From assembly GCA_013329855.1 (NCBI GenBank), contig DUJI01000167.1, positions 1 to 15,132 on the forward strand: a DNA stretch of 15,132 nucleotides, read 5' to 3'. This document shows, piece by piece, positions 6,332 through 12,359 of the stretch; the first letter of the stretch is position 1, and every line of letters starts with the position of its first letter. Source of the DNA: Thermoplasmata archaeon. Lineage in GTDB: Archaea > Thermoplasmatota > Thermoplasmata > RBG-16-68-12. A program made the translations under genes and the position numbers. Below the pieces are notes generated by a model, which was not told where the DNA came from, did no database searches, and was given only the letters and a program-made list of their open reading frames with translations.

Positions 6332-6772
6332 GTGCCGGAAGACACCATCCCGGGTGCCCGGGTCCGGGCCACGACCAAGCACGGCGAGCTGAGCGTGGAC
6401 GAGATCGCCGAGATGCAGCCCGGCGGGGCACGTCTCATGGACGAGCTCGCCCACCGCTACTGGGTCCTCTACTACGCCGCGAAGGGAGGGAACTGGGACC
6501 TCGCGCGCTACATGGAGCGGGAGTCGGAGAAGCTCCTTGCGATCCTGGGCACGGCGCGGCCCAAGTACGCCGCGGACCTGGACGTGTTCGTGAAGGAGAA
6601 TCTGGGCCCCCTGGACGCCGCCATCCGGGCCCGCGACTGGCCGGCCTTCGAGGCCGCCTACCGCCGCGGGATCGAGGCCTCCGACGTCTACCACGCGAAG
6701 TACAACAAGTCGTTCCTCCGCTTCCGCCTCCCGGACCACCCACCGGAGTGGTTCGACCTCGGGCCGCGATAG
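6332..6772 (+). CDS. conserved-looking helical protein of unknown function
   Basis: A 146-residue soluble protein from GTG 6332; an alternative TTG lies 12 bases upstream. I do not recognise the family. It is predicted largely helical: a helix around DELAHRYWVLYYAAKGGNWDLARYM, then KYAADLDVFVKENLGPLDAAI and WPAFEAAYRRGIEASDVYH. It ends with KSFLRFRLPDHPPEWFDLGP, whose aromatic and proline residues look conserved and structural. There is no signal peptide, membrane segment or cysteine cluster. Codon use matches the neighbours. The gene lies 24 bases after the broken RimK-like fragment and 46 bases before the aldo/keto reductase, all on the plus strand, but no functional link is evident. Confidence 0.7.
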   Translation: MPEDTIPGARVRATTKHGELSVDEIAEMQPGGARLMDELAHRYWVLYYAAKGGNWDLARYMERESEKLLAILGTARPKYAADLDVFVKENLGPLDAAIRARDWPAFEAAYRRGIEASDVYHAKYNKSFLRFRLPDHPPEWFDLGPR

Positions 6773-6818
6773 CCTTTTGTGACGGACCGGCTTTCGCACG
6801 ACCTGCGAGGCGCGAACG

Positions 6819-7763
6819 ATGAAGTACGTGACGCTCGGGCGCAAGGGTCCCAAGGTCTCCGAGGTCGGCATAGGGATGTGGCAGGCCGGCGGCAAGTCCT
6901 GGGGCCAAGACGTGGTCGATCACGATTGCCAGCAGGCCATGGAACGCGCCATCGACCTCGGGGTCAACCTGGTGGACACCGCGGAGGCGTACGGCGAGGG
7001 CCATTCCGAGGAGGTCGTGGGCCACGCCATCCGGGCCGCGGGACGCGACCGCGTGTTCATCGCGACGAAGGTCTCGGGGGATCACCTGCGGCCCCGGGAT
7101 GTGGAGCGCGCATGTCGCCGGAGCCTCAGGCGCCTCGGGGTGCGGGAGATCGACCTGTACCAGGTGCACTGGCCCAACCCCTGGGAGCTTTCCCCGATCC
7201 CGGAGACGATGAAGGCCCTGGAGCGACTCCAGCGTCAAGGCCGGATCCGTCACATCGGCGTGAGCAACTTCGACGTCCGCGACGTGGAGGAGGCCCGCTC
7301 CTCCTTCTCCCGCGCGGACATCGTCTCGGACCAGGTGCAGTACAGCCTGCTCCACCGGGAGCCGGAGGCGGGACTCACGTCGTACGCGAAACGCGAGGGG
7401 ATCGCCCTGCTCGCGTGGAGCCCAATCGCCAAAGGCGTGCTCGCCGCGAAGTACACCCCCGCGAATCGACCCAAGGATTCCATCCGCTCCGACAACGACC
7501 TGTTCCGGCCTCAGAACCTGAAGGTGGTCGCGCCCCTGGTGGCCCTCGTGCGGAAGACCGCGAAGGCGCACGGGAAGACGCCCGCGCAGGTGGCCCTGCG
7601 CTGGCTCGCGGACCATCCCGGGGTGATCCCGATTCCCGGTGTGAAGCGGCCCGCCCAGGCCGAAGAAAACGTGGGGGCCGCCGGGTGGTCCCTGCGCCGC
7701 GCGGAACGGGCGGCCCTGGACCGGACCTCGGCGGCGGTGCTCGGCCGGTTGGACACCTTCTGA
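6819..7763 (+). CDS. aldo/keto reductase family oxidoreductase
   Basis: A 314-residue TIM-barrel NADPH-dependent reductase of carbonyl compounds. The catalytic tetrad is complete: Asp53 and Tyr58 in DTAEAYGEGHSE, Lys84 in FIATKV, and His117 in YQVHW. IRHIGVSNFDV (about 147-157), VQYSLLHRE, and the C-terminal coenzyme-binding block IPIPGVKRPAQAEEN are all in their normal places. Length is typical. The start ATG follows GAGGCG. The gene ends three bases before the stop of the convergent cupredoxin gene. The substrate cannot be read from the sequence. Confidence 0.94.
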   Translation: MKYVTLGRKGPKVSEVGIGMWQAGGKSWGQDVVDHDCQQAMERAIDLGVNLVDTAEAYGEGHSEEVVGHAIRAAGRDRVFIATKVSGDHLRPRDVERACRRSLRRLGVREIDLYQVHWPNPWELSPIPETMKALERLQRQGRIRHIGVSNFDVRDVEEARSSFSRADIVSDQVQYSLLHREPEAGLTSYAKREGIALLAWSPIAKGVLAAKYTPANRPKDSIRSDNDLFRPQNLKVVAPLVALVRKTAKAHGKTPAQVALRWLADHPGVIPIPGVKRPAQAEENVGAAGWSLRRAERAALDRTSAAVLGRLDTF

Positions 7764-7766
7764 GGC

Positions 7767-8699
7767 TCAGCCCTGCGGAGGTGAAGGCGGGTTCACCGGG
7801 GGCTGTGCCGGGGGCGTCTTCGGTCTGCGGCGGATGACCACGGCGACGACGATCGCGACGATGACGATCACCACGATGGCCGCCGCGTAGACCGTGTAGT
7901 CCGGCGGCGAGCTCGGCGGCGCGGGCGCCGCGGAGGACGCGACGTCGAGGGTGCCGCTCATCACGGAGGCTCCGTGGATCCCGCAGGCGTAGGTGAAGTT
8001 CCCCGCCTGACTCGGCACGAAGGTGAACCGGACCGGGTGCGTGCCGTTGAAGGTCGCGGAGACCGTGTTGCCCGAGGTTGAGTTGGTGTGGGCGAAGTCC
8101 ACGTAGAAGTTGTGGGCCACGCCGTCCGCCGAGAACAGGTCGATCGTGACCGTCTGCCCCTGCTGGACGTTCAGCGTGGGGCCGGGCTGCGTGATCGAGG
8201 CGGCCGTGAGGCCCCAGCCATGGGCCGTTCCCGCACTGCCCCACAGGGTGTAGGTGGGCGCAGGCAGGACGACGAGCTCGCCCCACATCGTGCCCGGATG
8301 GATGCTGCACCGGTACGTGTACGTCCCCGGACCCTGGGATACCGTGAGGTTGAACCAGATGGGCCCCGTGGTCGCGCTGAACGGCGCGGAGATGGACTCC
8401 GTGGACTGGTGGACCGAGTCGGTGTTGAGGTCGAGGAACCAGTTGTGGGTCACGCCGTCGTGGCTGTACAGGTGCAGGTCGAGCTGCTCGCCCGTCGTCA
8501 CGACGAGGGTCGGGCCCGGGCTCGTGATCGTCGTCGGGGTGAGGCCCCACCCGGTGACCGTGTCGCCGTAGAGCGCGTAAGGCCCGGTGGGGGTCGAGGC
8601 GGCGGGGGAGGGCGTCACCGAACCTGGTGCGGCCGCCGCGAACGTCGCGCCTGCCAGCAGGAGGGCCAGCAGGACGGTTCCAGACAGAATGGACTTCAT
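7767..8699 (-). CDS. membrane-anchored protein with two tandem blue-copper (cupredoxin) domains
   Basis: A 310-residue protein, probably an electron carrier on the outer face of the membrane. Residues 1-25 form a signal peptide. Domain 1 (about 40-146) has the type 1 copper ligands His85, Cys131, His134 and Met138. Domain 2 (about 150-253) has His196, Cys239, His242 and Met247. The domains are clearly duplicates: GWGLTPTTITSPGPTL against GWGLTAASITQPGPTL, and DGVTHNWFLD against DGVAHNFYVD. Cys-to-Met spacing differs (7 and 8), and the second has plastocyanin spacing. A Pro/Ser linker leads to one transmembrane helix (271-289), then RRR and a short Pro-rich cytoplasmic tail. It is a single-gene unit with its own TATA box. 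Its redox partners are not in the window. Confidence 0.92.
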   Translation of the reverse strand: MKSILSGTVLLALLLAGATFAAAAPGSVTPSPAASTPTGPYALYGDTVTGWGLTPTTITSPGPTLVVTTGEQLDLHLYSHDGVTHNWFLDLNTDSVHQSTESISAPFSATTGPIWFNLTVSQGPGTYTYRCSIHPGTMWGELVVLPAPTYTLWGSAGTAHGWGLTAASITQPGPTLNVQQGQTVTIDLFSADGVAHNFYVDFAHTNSTSGNTVSATFNGTHPVRFTFVPSQAGNFTYACGIHGASVMSGTLDVASSAAPAPPSSPPDYTVYAAAIVVIVIVAIVVAVVIRRRPKTPPAQPPVNPPSPPQG

Positions 8700-8745
8700 G
8701 AGGTTCCCTTCGTTTCCGTTTTCGGTCAGACCAAGAACGCCCTTT

Positions 8746-8754
8746 CCTTAAACG
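8746..8754 (-). promoter_or_regulatory. TATA box of the cupredoxin gene
   Basis: CGTTTAAGG on the minus strand, about 50 bases before the start codon. It would give a leader of about 25 bases that includes GAAGGGAAC as a possible ribosome binding site. Confidence 0.5.
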
Positions 8755-8783
8755 TTCGCTGTAGGATGGGACATGCTTCGAAG

Positions 8784-8900
8784 TGCGGGGGATGGGATTT
8801 TCCGCCCCGCGCCGAGAGGACGCGGGGCCTTTGAACCCATGAACTCCTGCGAGGCGGGATTTTAAGTCCCGCGCCGTTGTCCTAGCTTGGCTACCCCCGC
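8784..8900 (-). tRNA. tRNA-Leu (anticodon TAA) with an intron in the T-loop
   Basis: A class II tRNA of 85 bases after removal of a 32-base insert. The acceptor stem GCGGGGG/CCCCCGC pairs at all seven positions and is followed by discriminator A. The D-arm begins GCCAAGC. The anticodon arm is CGGGA-CTTAAAA-TCCCG with anticodon TAA, and the anticodon loop is uninterrupted. A long variable arm follows. The T-arm is ATGGG-TTCAAA, then the insert at 8798-8829, then T-CCCAT. Without removing the insert neither the T-stem loop nor the acceptor stem can close normally. CCA is not encoded. Confidence 0.92.
8798..8829 (-). other. intron in the T-loop of tRNA-Leu
   Basis: Thirty-two bases between A59 and T60 of the tRNA. 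Because A runs flank both ends, the exact cut could lie anywhere from 56/57 to 59/60. The insert folds on itself through GCCCCGCG/CGCGGGGC, eight pairs. I could not draw a strict bulge-helix-bulge motif at the junctions, so the splice site geometry is open. Confidence 0.85.
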
Positions 8901-8921
8901 AGATCCGAGGATGCGCGCGTT

Positions 8922-8930
8922 GGTATAATG
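8922..8930 (-). promoter_or_regulatory. TATA box for tRNA-Leu
   Basis: CATTATACC on the minus strand, centred 26 bases before the tRNA 5' end. Read on the plus strand the same AT-rich island could also serve the PaaI-like gene downstream. Confidence 0.5.
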
Positions 8931-9023
8931 GGCTATCGCCGCGCGACTCCCCGGCGCGTGCGTGGCGCTCCGAACACTTGAAGGCTCCCGTGACCATCCC
9001 GGACGGCTGCGGAGGATGGAGAC

Positions 9024-9452
9024 ACGGCCAACGCCCAGCGACTCGAGGAACTCGTCCGGCTCTTCCAGGAACGCGCGCCCATCGCGCAGTACTTCGGGAT
9101 GACGCTCACGTACAACGGGGAAGGCGGCGCGGTCGTCGACCTTCCGTACAATCCGAACTTGGATCATGCGCTGGGCGGTGTCCACGGAGGCGTCTACGCG
9201 ACGATGATCGACACCGAGGGCTGGTTCACCGCGGCGGCGACTACGGACCGCTCGTGCTGGGTCGCCACCTCGGAGTTCACGATCCATCTCCTGGAGCCTG
9301 TGTTGCGCGCGCCGCTACGCTCCGTGGGGCGTCTCGTCAAGGTCGGCAAGCGGCAGGTGGTCGCGGAGATGCGCTTGGAGGACGGCGGGGGGAGGCTCGT
9401 GGGCCACGGCGTGGGGACGTTCATCATCCTGCCGAACGTGCCGACAGCATGA
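9024..9452 (+). CDS. PaaI-like hotdog-fold thioesterase, probable ACG start
   Basis: A hotdog-fold protein of the PaaI/YbgC group, which hydrolyses acyl-CoA thioesters. From ACG 9024 it has 142 residues. The N-terminal helix QRLEELVRLFQERAPIAQYF leads into GMTLTYNGEGG. The core LDHALGGVHGGVYATMIDTEG holds the HGG motif and the acidic residue of the active site. The only conventional start, ATG 9099, would remove the N-terminal helix that the family has. Between the in-frame TGA at 8991 and 9099 there is no ATG, GTG or TTG, but GGAGG at 9011-9015 lies eight bases before ACG 9024. ATG 9016 touches the GGAGG and is in another frame, so a one-base frameshift is the alternative explanation. The short-chain dehydrogenase follows on the same strand but has its own promoter. 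Confidence 0.85.
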   Translation, partial: TANAQRLEELVRLFQERAPIAQYFGMTLTYNGEGGAVVDLPYNPNLDHALGGVHGGVYATMIDTEGWFTAAATTDRSCWVATSEFTIHLLEPVLRAPLRSVGRLVKVGKRQVVAEMRLEDGGGRLVGHGVGTFIILPNVPTA

Positions 9453-9474
9453 CCCGGGCGACGGAACCCCCACG

Positions 9475-9481
9475 TTTATTA
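9475..9481 (+). promoter_or_regulatory. TATA box of the short-chain dehydrogenase gene
   Basis: TTTATTA centred 27 bases before the ATG, so transcription would begin at or very near the start codon. A leaderless mRNA fits the lack of a ribosome binding site there. Confidence 0.6.
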
Positions 9482-9504
9482 CGCCCCGGAACCGTCGGGC
9501 CTCC

Positions 9505-10269
9505 ATGGGTCGCCTCGACGACCGGGTAGCCTTGGTGACGGGTGCGAGCGGGGGTATCGGCCGGGCCACCGCGGTCGAGCTCGCGCGGGAGGGCGCCGAC
9601 ATCGCCATGCAGTTCCACCGCGGCAAGGACTCCGTGGAGGCCACCGCGAAGCGCGTCCGGGAGCTGCACAGGAAGGCGATCGTCGCACAAGCGGACGTGT
9701 CCGATCCGGAGTCATGCCGCGAACTCGTCCGCTCGACCGTTGAGGCCATGGGCCGCGTGGATGTGCTCGTCTGCATGGCGGGTCATCCGTTCCTTCCGGA
9801 CCAATGGTCCAAGGAGTTCACGTCCCTCTCGCCCGAGGAGCTGCGTCGTCCCCTCGAGGTGGACCTCCTCGGTTCCGCGTATGTGGCCCAGGCCGCGCTG
9901 CCCGCGATGATGCACCAGGGCCGTGGGAGCATCATCCTCATCGGCTCCACCCCCGCGATCACGGGCGACGTCGTCGGGATTCCCTACCTCGTCGCGAAGG
10001 CGGGGCTCTTCGCCCTGACGCGGGCGCTTTCCCAGACGTACGGCCCCCAGGGGATTCGTGTGAACGCCCTCGCGCTCGGCAGCATTGAGTCCGAGGCGAT
10101 GGCCCGTCTCCCGCAGGAGGATCGTAAGGCCCTCGCGGAGGAGCCCGCTCTCAAGCGGTGGGGGCGACCCGACGAGGTGGCCCACGTCGTCGCTTTCCTC
10201 GCCTCGGACGACGCGTCGTACGTAACGGGCCAGACCGTCGTCGTCGATGGCGGATACGCGATGCGGTGA
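9505..10269 (+). CDS. short-chain dehydrogenase/reductase (FabG-like)
   Basis: A 254-residue Rossmann-fold NAD(P)-dependent oxidoreductase. TGASGGIG (12-19) binds the cofactor. Ser148, Tyr161 and Lys165 (YLVAKAG) form the catalytic triad. The C-terminal block GRPDEVAHVVAFLASDDASYVTG and VVDGGYAMR is typical of FabG-like enzymes. Two usual features differ: the NNAG motif reads CMAG (90-93), and the fourth catalytic residue, normally Asn, appears as Asp120 in EVDLLGSAYV. The neighbouring PaaI-like thioesterase suggests acyl-CoA metabolism, which is weak evidence only. The gene converges on the zinc-ribbon gene, leaving eight bases between them. Confidence 0.93.
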   Translation: MGRLDDRVALVTGASGGIGRATAVELAREGADIAMQFHRGKDSVEATAKRVRELHRKAIVAQADVSDPESCRELVRSTVEAMGRVDVLVCMAGHPFLPDQWSKEFTSLSPEELRRPLEVDLLGSAYVAQAALPAMMHQGRGSIILIGSTPAITGDVVGIPYLVAKAGLFALTRALSQTYGPQGIRVNALALGSIESEAMARLPQEDRKALAEEPALKRWGRPDEVAHVVAFLASDDASYVTGQTVVVDGGYAMR

Positions 10270-10277
10270 AGCCGCAA

Positions 10278-10526
10278 TCACCGGGCGGAGCCGCCGCCCT
10301 CCAAGGCGTACGTCATCTGCTCGTTGCAGGCGTGGCAGGTGACGACGAGCGTCGGCCCGCCGCTGGCGAATTTCTCGTGGACGATCCAGTGGCAGCGGCC
10401 GCATCGGGAGACGAGTCGGACCTCCTCCTGGTGCCCTCGGACTTTCAGGAACAGGCCCTCGTCCGTGCTCCGCCAGTGCAGGACAGCGAGGCCCAGGGAC
10501 TCGGCGAACGGGACGTCGCGGACCAT
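10278..10526 (-). CDS. small zinc-ribbon protein of unknown function
   Basis: An 82-residue protein with two CxxC pairs, Cys42/Cys45 (CGRC) and Cys64/Cys67 (CHAC), spaced as a four-cysteine zinc ribbon. The N-terminal 40 residues look like a small beta-rich segment with no known motif. The start ATG follows GAGCGAGGGAG. The gene is 43 bases downstream of the DUF488 gene on the same strand and may be co-transcribed. Role unknown; nucleic-acid binding is common for such ribbons but is not shown here. Confidence 0.72.
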   Translation of the reverse strand: MVRDVPFAESLGLAVLHWRSTDEGLFLKVRGHQEEVRLVSRCGRCHWIVHEKFASGGPTLVVTCHACNEQMTYALEGGGSAR

Positions 10527-10569
10527 CTCCCTCGCTCCACGTCCGCGATGGGCTACGCACGGCTTACGC

Positions 10570-11109
10570 TTAGCCCCTGGGCGTCGGATAGGTCACGCGA
10601 CCGCCGTGGACCTTCGCGAACGGGGTCAGCTTGTGCTCCTGCGTCTGCCCGGGCGCGAGGATGTGGACCACCCGGACCCCGCGGACGACGAGGACGTCCG
10701 AGAGCAGCCCGCGGTGGCATTTCCACGGCACGGCTTCCGCGCACATGACGGCCATGCGTCGCTCCCGGGCCCAGGTGAGGAGACGTTCGAGGGCCTCGGA
10801 GAACTCGGGGTCCTCCATGTGGTCCGCGTATCCGCGGAAGCCGGTGTTCCGCCATCCCGTGTTCATGGAGTCCGGTCGCGGCTGGCGGTAGCCGCCGAGT
10901 CCCACGAGGTGCTCGTAGTCCAATCCGGCCTTGGCCAAGCTCGCAGAGAGGGCCTCGCCGCTCGCCCAGGGGACCCGGCTCGAGGTCGGGAAGTGCCTCA
11001 CGTCGACGAGCAGTTCGATCCCGTTCTCGCGGAGGAGGCCGAGGAACTCCTCCCAGGTCCGCGTCGAGTGACCGAGGGTCCAGATCGTGGTGTCAGGAGG
11101 AATCAGCAC
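10570..11109 (-). CDS. DUF488 family protein
   Basis: A 179-residue protein of the DUF488 family, whose biochemical role is not established. Family marks are TIWTLGHSTRTWEEFLGLL near the N-terminus, LLVDVRHFPTSSR (34-46), LVGLGGYRQP, and the C-terminal MCAEAVPWKCHRGLLSDVL with its conserved Cys and CHR. Start is GTG 11109; an upstream GGGAGCGG could bind the ribosome. It is probably the first gene of a pair with the zinc-ribbon protein downstream. The length is normal and nothing is missing. Confidence 0.9.
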   Translation of the reverse strand: MLIPPDTTIWTLGHSTRTWEEFLGLLRENGIELLVDVRHFPTSSRVPWASGEALSASLAKAGLDYEHLVGLGGYRQPRPDSMNTGWRNTGFRGYADHMEDPEFSEALERLLTWARERRMAVMCAEAVPWKCHRGLLSDVLVVRGVRVVHILAPGQTQEHKLTPFAKVHGGRVTYPTPRG

Positions 11110-11158
11110 GGAAGCCGCTCCCGCAAGGGGCTCGCGCGGATGAACGTAGGCCCGGGGC

Positions 11159-11515
11159 TCAGCGGTAGGATTGGCAGCGGGTGCAGTACCATCGGCCGTA
11201 CTGGGCCACCCAGCTCAGGGGGGAGCCGCACACGTGGCAGGTGGGCTGACTGTACTGAGTCTGAGGGCCTTGGACGGTCATGCCCGCCGCGGGCGGCTGC
11301 GGCGGGTAGGCGTACGGAGGCGCGTAGCCCTGGTACGGATACCGCGGCCCGTAGTAGGCGGTGCGCGGAGGCGCGGCGGCCGCGAGAATGATCCCCACGA
11401 TGAGGAGGATGACGCCCAGACCGCACAGGAGCCCAAGGAGGGGCACGAAGATGCCGATGGCCATGAGCACGCCGCCGACCACGATGAGCGTCACCGCGAG
11501 ATCCTGCTCGGGCAT
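11159..11515 (-). CDS. small membrane protein with C-terminal zinc ribbon
   Basis: A 118-residue protein. Two hydrophobic helices (about 6-25 and 27-47) form a hairpin, followed by a Tyr/Pro-rich flexible linker (50-90) and a zinc ribbon with Cys93, Cys96, Cys111 and Cys114 (CHVC, CTRC). The linker pattern YPYQGYAPPYAYPP looks like a low-complexity tether. This two-helix plus zinc-ribbon layout occurs in many archaeal membrane proteins of unknown role. It has a TATA box 37 bases upstream and GAGGT as a ribosome binding site. It is transcribed in the same direction as the DUF488 gene but probably from its own promoter. Confidence 0.82.
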   Translation of the reverse strand: MPEQDLAVTLIVVGGVLMAIGIFVPLLGLLCGLGVILLIVGIILAAAAPPRTAYYGPRYPYQGYAPPYAYPPQPPAAGMTVQGPQTQYSQPTCHVCGSPLSWVAQYGRWYCTRCQSYR

Positions 11516-11546
11516 GGCAACGAACCTCGCGGGAATGGGTGGCGTA

Positions 11547-11557
11547 CGATAAATAGG
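11547..11557 (-). promoter_or_regulatory. TATA box of the zinc-ribbon membrane protein gene
   Basis: CCTATTTATCG on the minus strand, centred 37 bases before the start codon. It resembles the CCTATTTAGC element before tRNA-Pro. Confidence 0.6.
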
Positions 11558-11609
11558 CCGCGGGATGCCGCCAGGTGGCGGCTAGTCCCGAACCGGCTGT
11601 GCAATCCGG

Positions 11610-11846
11610 CTACTGCACCTTCACGGGCCGGGCCGTGGTCGCGAACCGCGACCGTCGGCACGTGCACTCCTCGGCTCCTCCGCAGCCGATGCAGAAGAAC
11701 TCGTGCCGCTCCACGTCGAAGGCCACGCGGAGACCGCAGCCGCAGGCCTGCGGCGTAGGCGCACGGACCGCGTGGACCTCAGGGAGTCCCCCGCGATGGG
11801 AGGACGGAGAGACGTGTCCTGCCATTGCGTCCCGGTTGTCTGTCAT
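11610..11846 (-). CDS. small Cys-rich, probably metal-binding protein
   Basis: A 78-residue protein from ATG 11846; GTG 11855 is an alternative start, but GAGGTG just before 11846 favours the ATG. The first 30 residues look disordered. The second half carries six cysteines in a CxC ... CxxC ... CxC pattern: Cys35/Cys37, Cys52/Cys55 (CIGC), and Cys61/Cys63 (CTC). This would suit one zinc site or a two-metal cluster. I do not recognise the family. A TATA-like CATAGATAGG lies about 27 bases upstream at 11868-11879. Confidence 0.6.
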   Translation of the reverse strand: MTDNRDAMAGHVSPSSHRGGLPEVHAVRAPTPQACGCGLRVAFDVERHEFFCIGCGGAEECTCRRSRFATTARPVKVQ

Positions 11847-11867
11847 GACGACCACCTCTCATTCCTG

Positions 11868-11879
11868 CCTATCTATGTT
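11868..11879 (-). promoter_or_regulatory. possible TATA box of the small Cys-rich gene
   Basis: AACATAGATAGG on the minus strand, centred about 27 bases before the preferred start. It is an AT-rich island in GC-rich sequence, weaker than the other TATA boxes here. Confidence 0.35.
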
Positions 11880-11927
11880 GGTCCGCCCTCCTAGAAAAAC
11901 CTGACGGCCCACTAAGTAGATGCGTGC

Positions 11928-12272
11928 TTACGTCCGGCGTGTGACGTCCCTTCGCGGCGCCCTTCCCGAGGCCTTTCGGATATCCTCGAAGAAGTGCTCG
12001 CTCGGATGGGTGACGGGTTCCGCGGTCTTCTCCACTTCCTTCGCGCGCAGCTCAATCCTCCCGATCTTGCCGCTGATCGTCTTGGGCAGGTCCGTCACGA
12101 ACTCGAGGATTTTGGGCGCCTTGAAGGGCGTCAGGTTGGCCCGCGTGAACTGGAAGTGGTCGTCGGCGAGTGCGCGGGAGGGTGCGAAGCCCGGTGGCAC
12201 TGCGACGAACGCCTTGACCGCGTTGCCGCGAATCGGGTGCGGTGCTCTGATGGCGGTCCCCCTCGGCAGACA
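11928..12272 (-). pseudogene. acyl-CoA synthetase (AMP-forming), C-terminal remnant
   Basis: About 114 residues match the C-terminal lid domain of AMP-binding acyl-CoA synthetases: PIRGNAVKAFVAV, then FTRANLTPFKAPKILEFVTDLP, then the A10 motif PKTISGKIGRIELR with its catalytic lysine. The roughly 430-residue N-terminal domain, with the adenylate-binding motifs, is absent. Just upstream of the homologous part the frame meets TAA at 12275-12273 and TGA at 12278-12276, and the divergent propeller gene begins within 90 bases. No plausible start serves the fragment; a GTG at 12200 would give only 90 residues. It is a deletion remnant. Confidence 0.82.
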
Positions 12273-12359
12273 TTATCAAGCGCGAGTGTCGAAGAGGAAG
12301 TATTATCGATTCCTTGTCGCGTTTGTTTCCCCTTCCTTCTGGGTGCAGGCTGGTGTAGC

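Noticed and set aside
8830..8900. tRNA-Leu first read as truncated at its 3' end
   Set aside because: The missing T-loop base, T-stem strand and acceptor strand were found intact 32 bases further on, so it is an interrupted gene and not a broken one.
7375..8997. Long minus-strand open frame across the cupredoxin gene and tRNA-Leu
   Set aside because: It runs through a tRNA gene and across two genes on different strands, with antisense-like composition.
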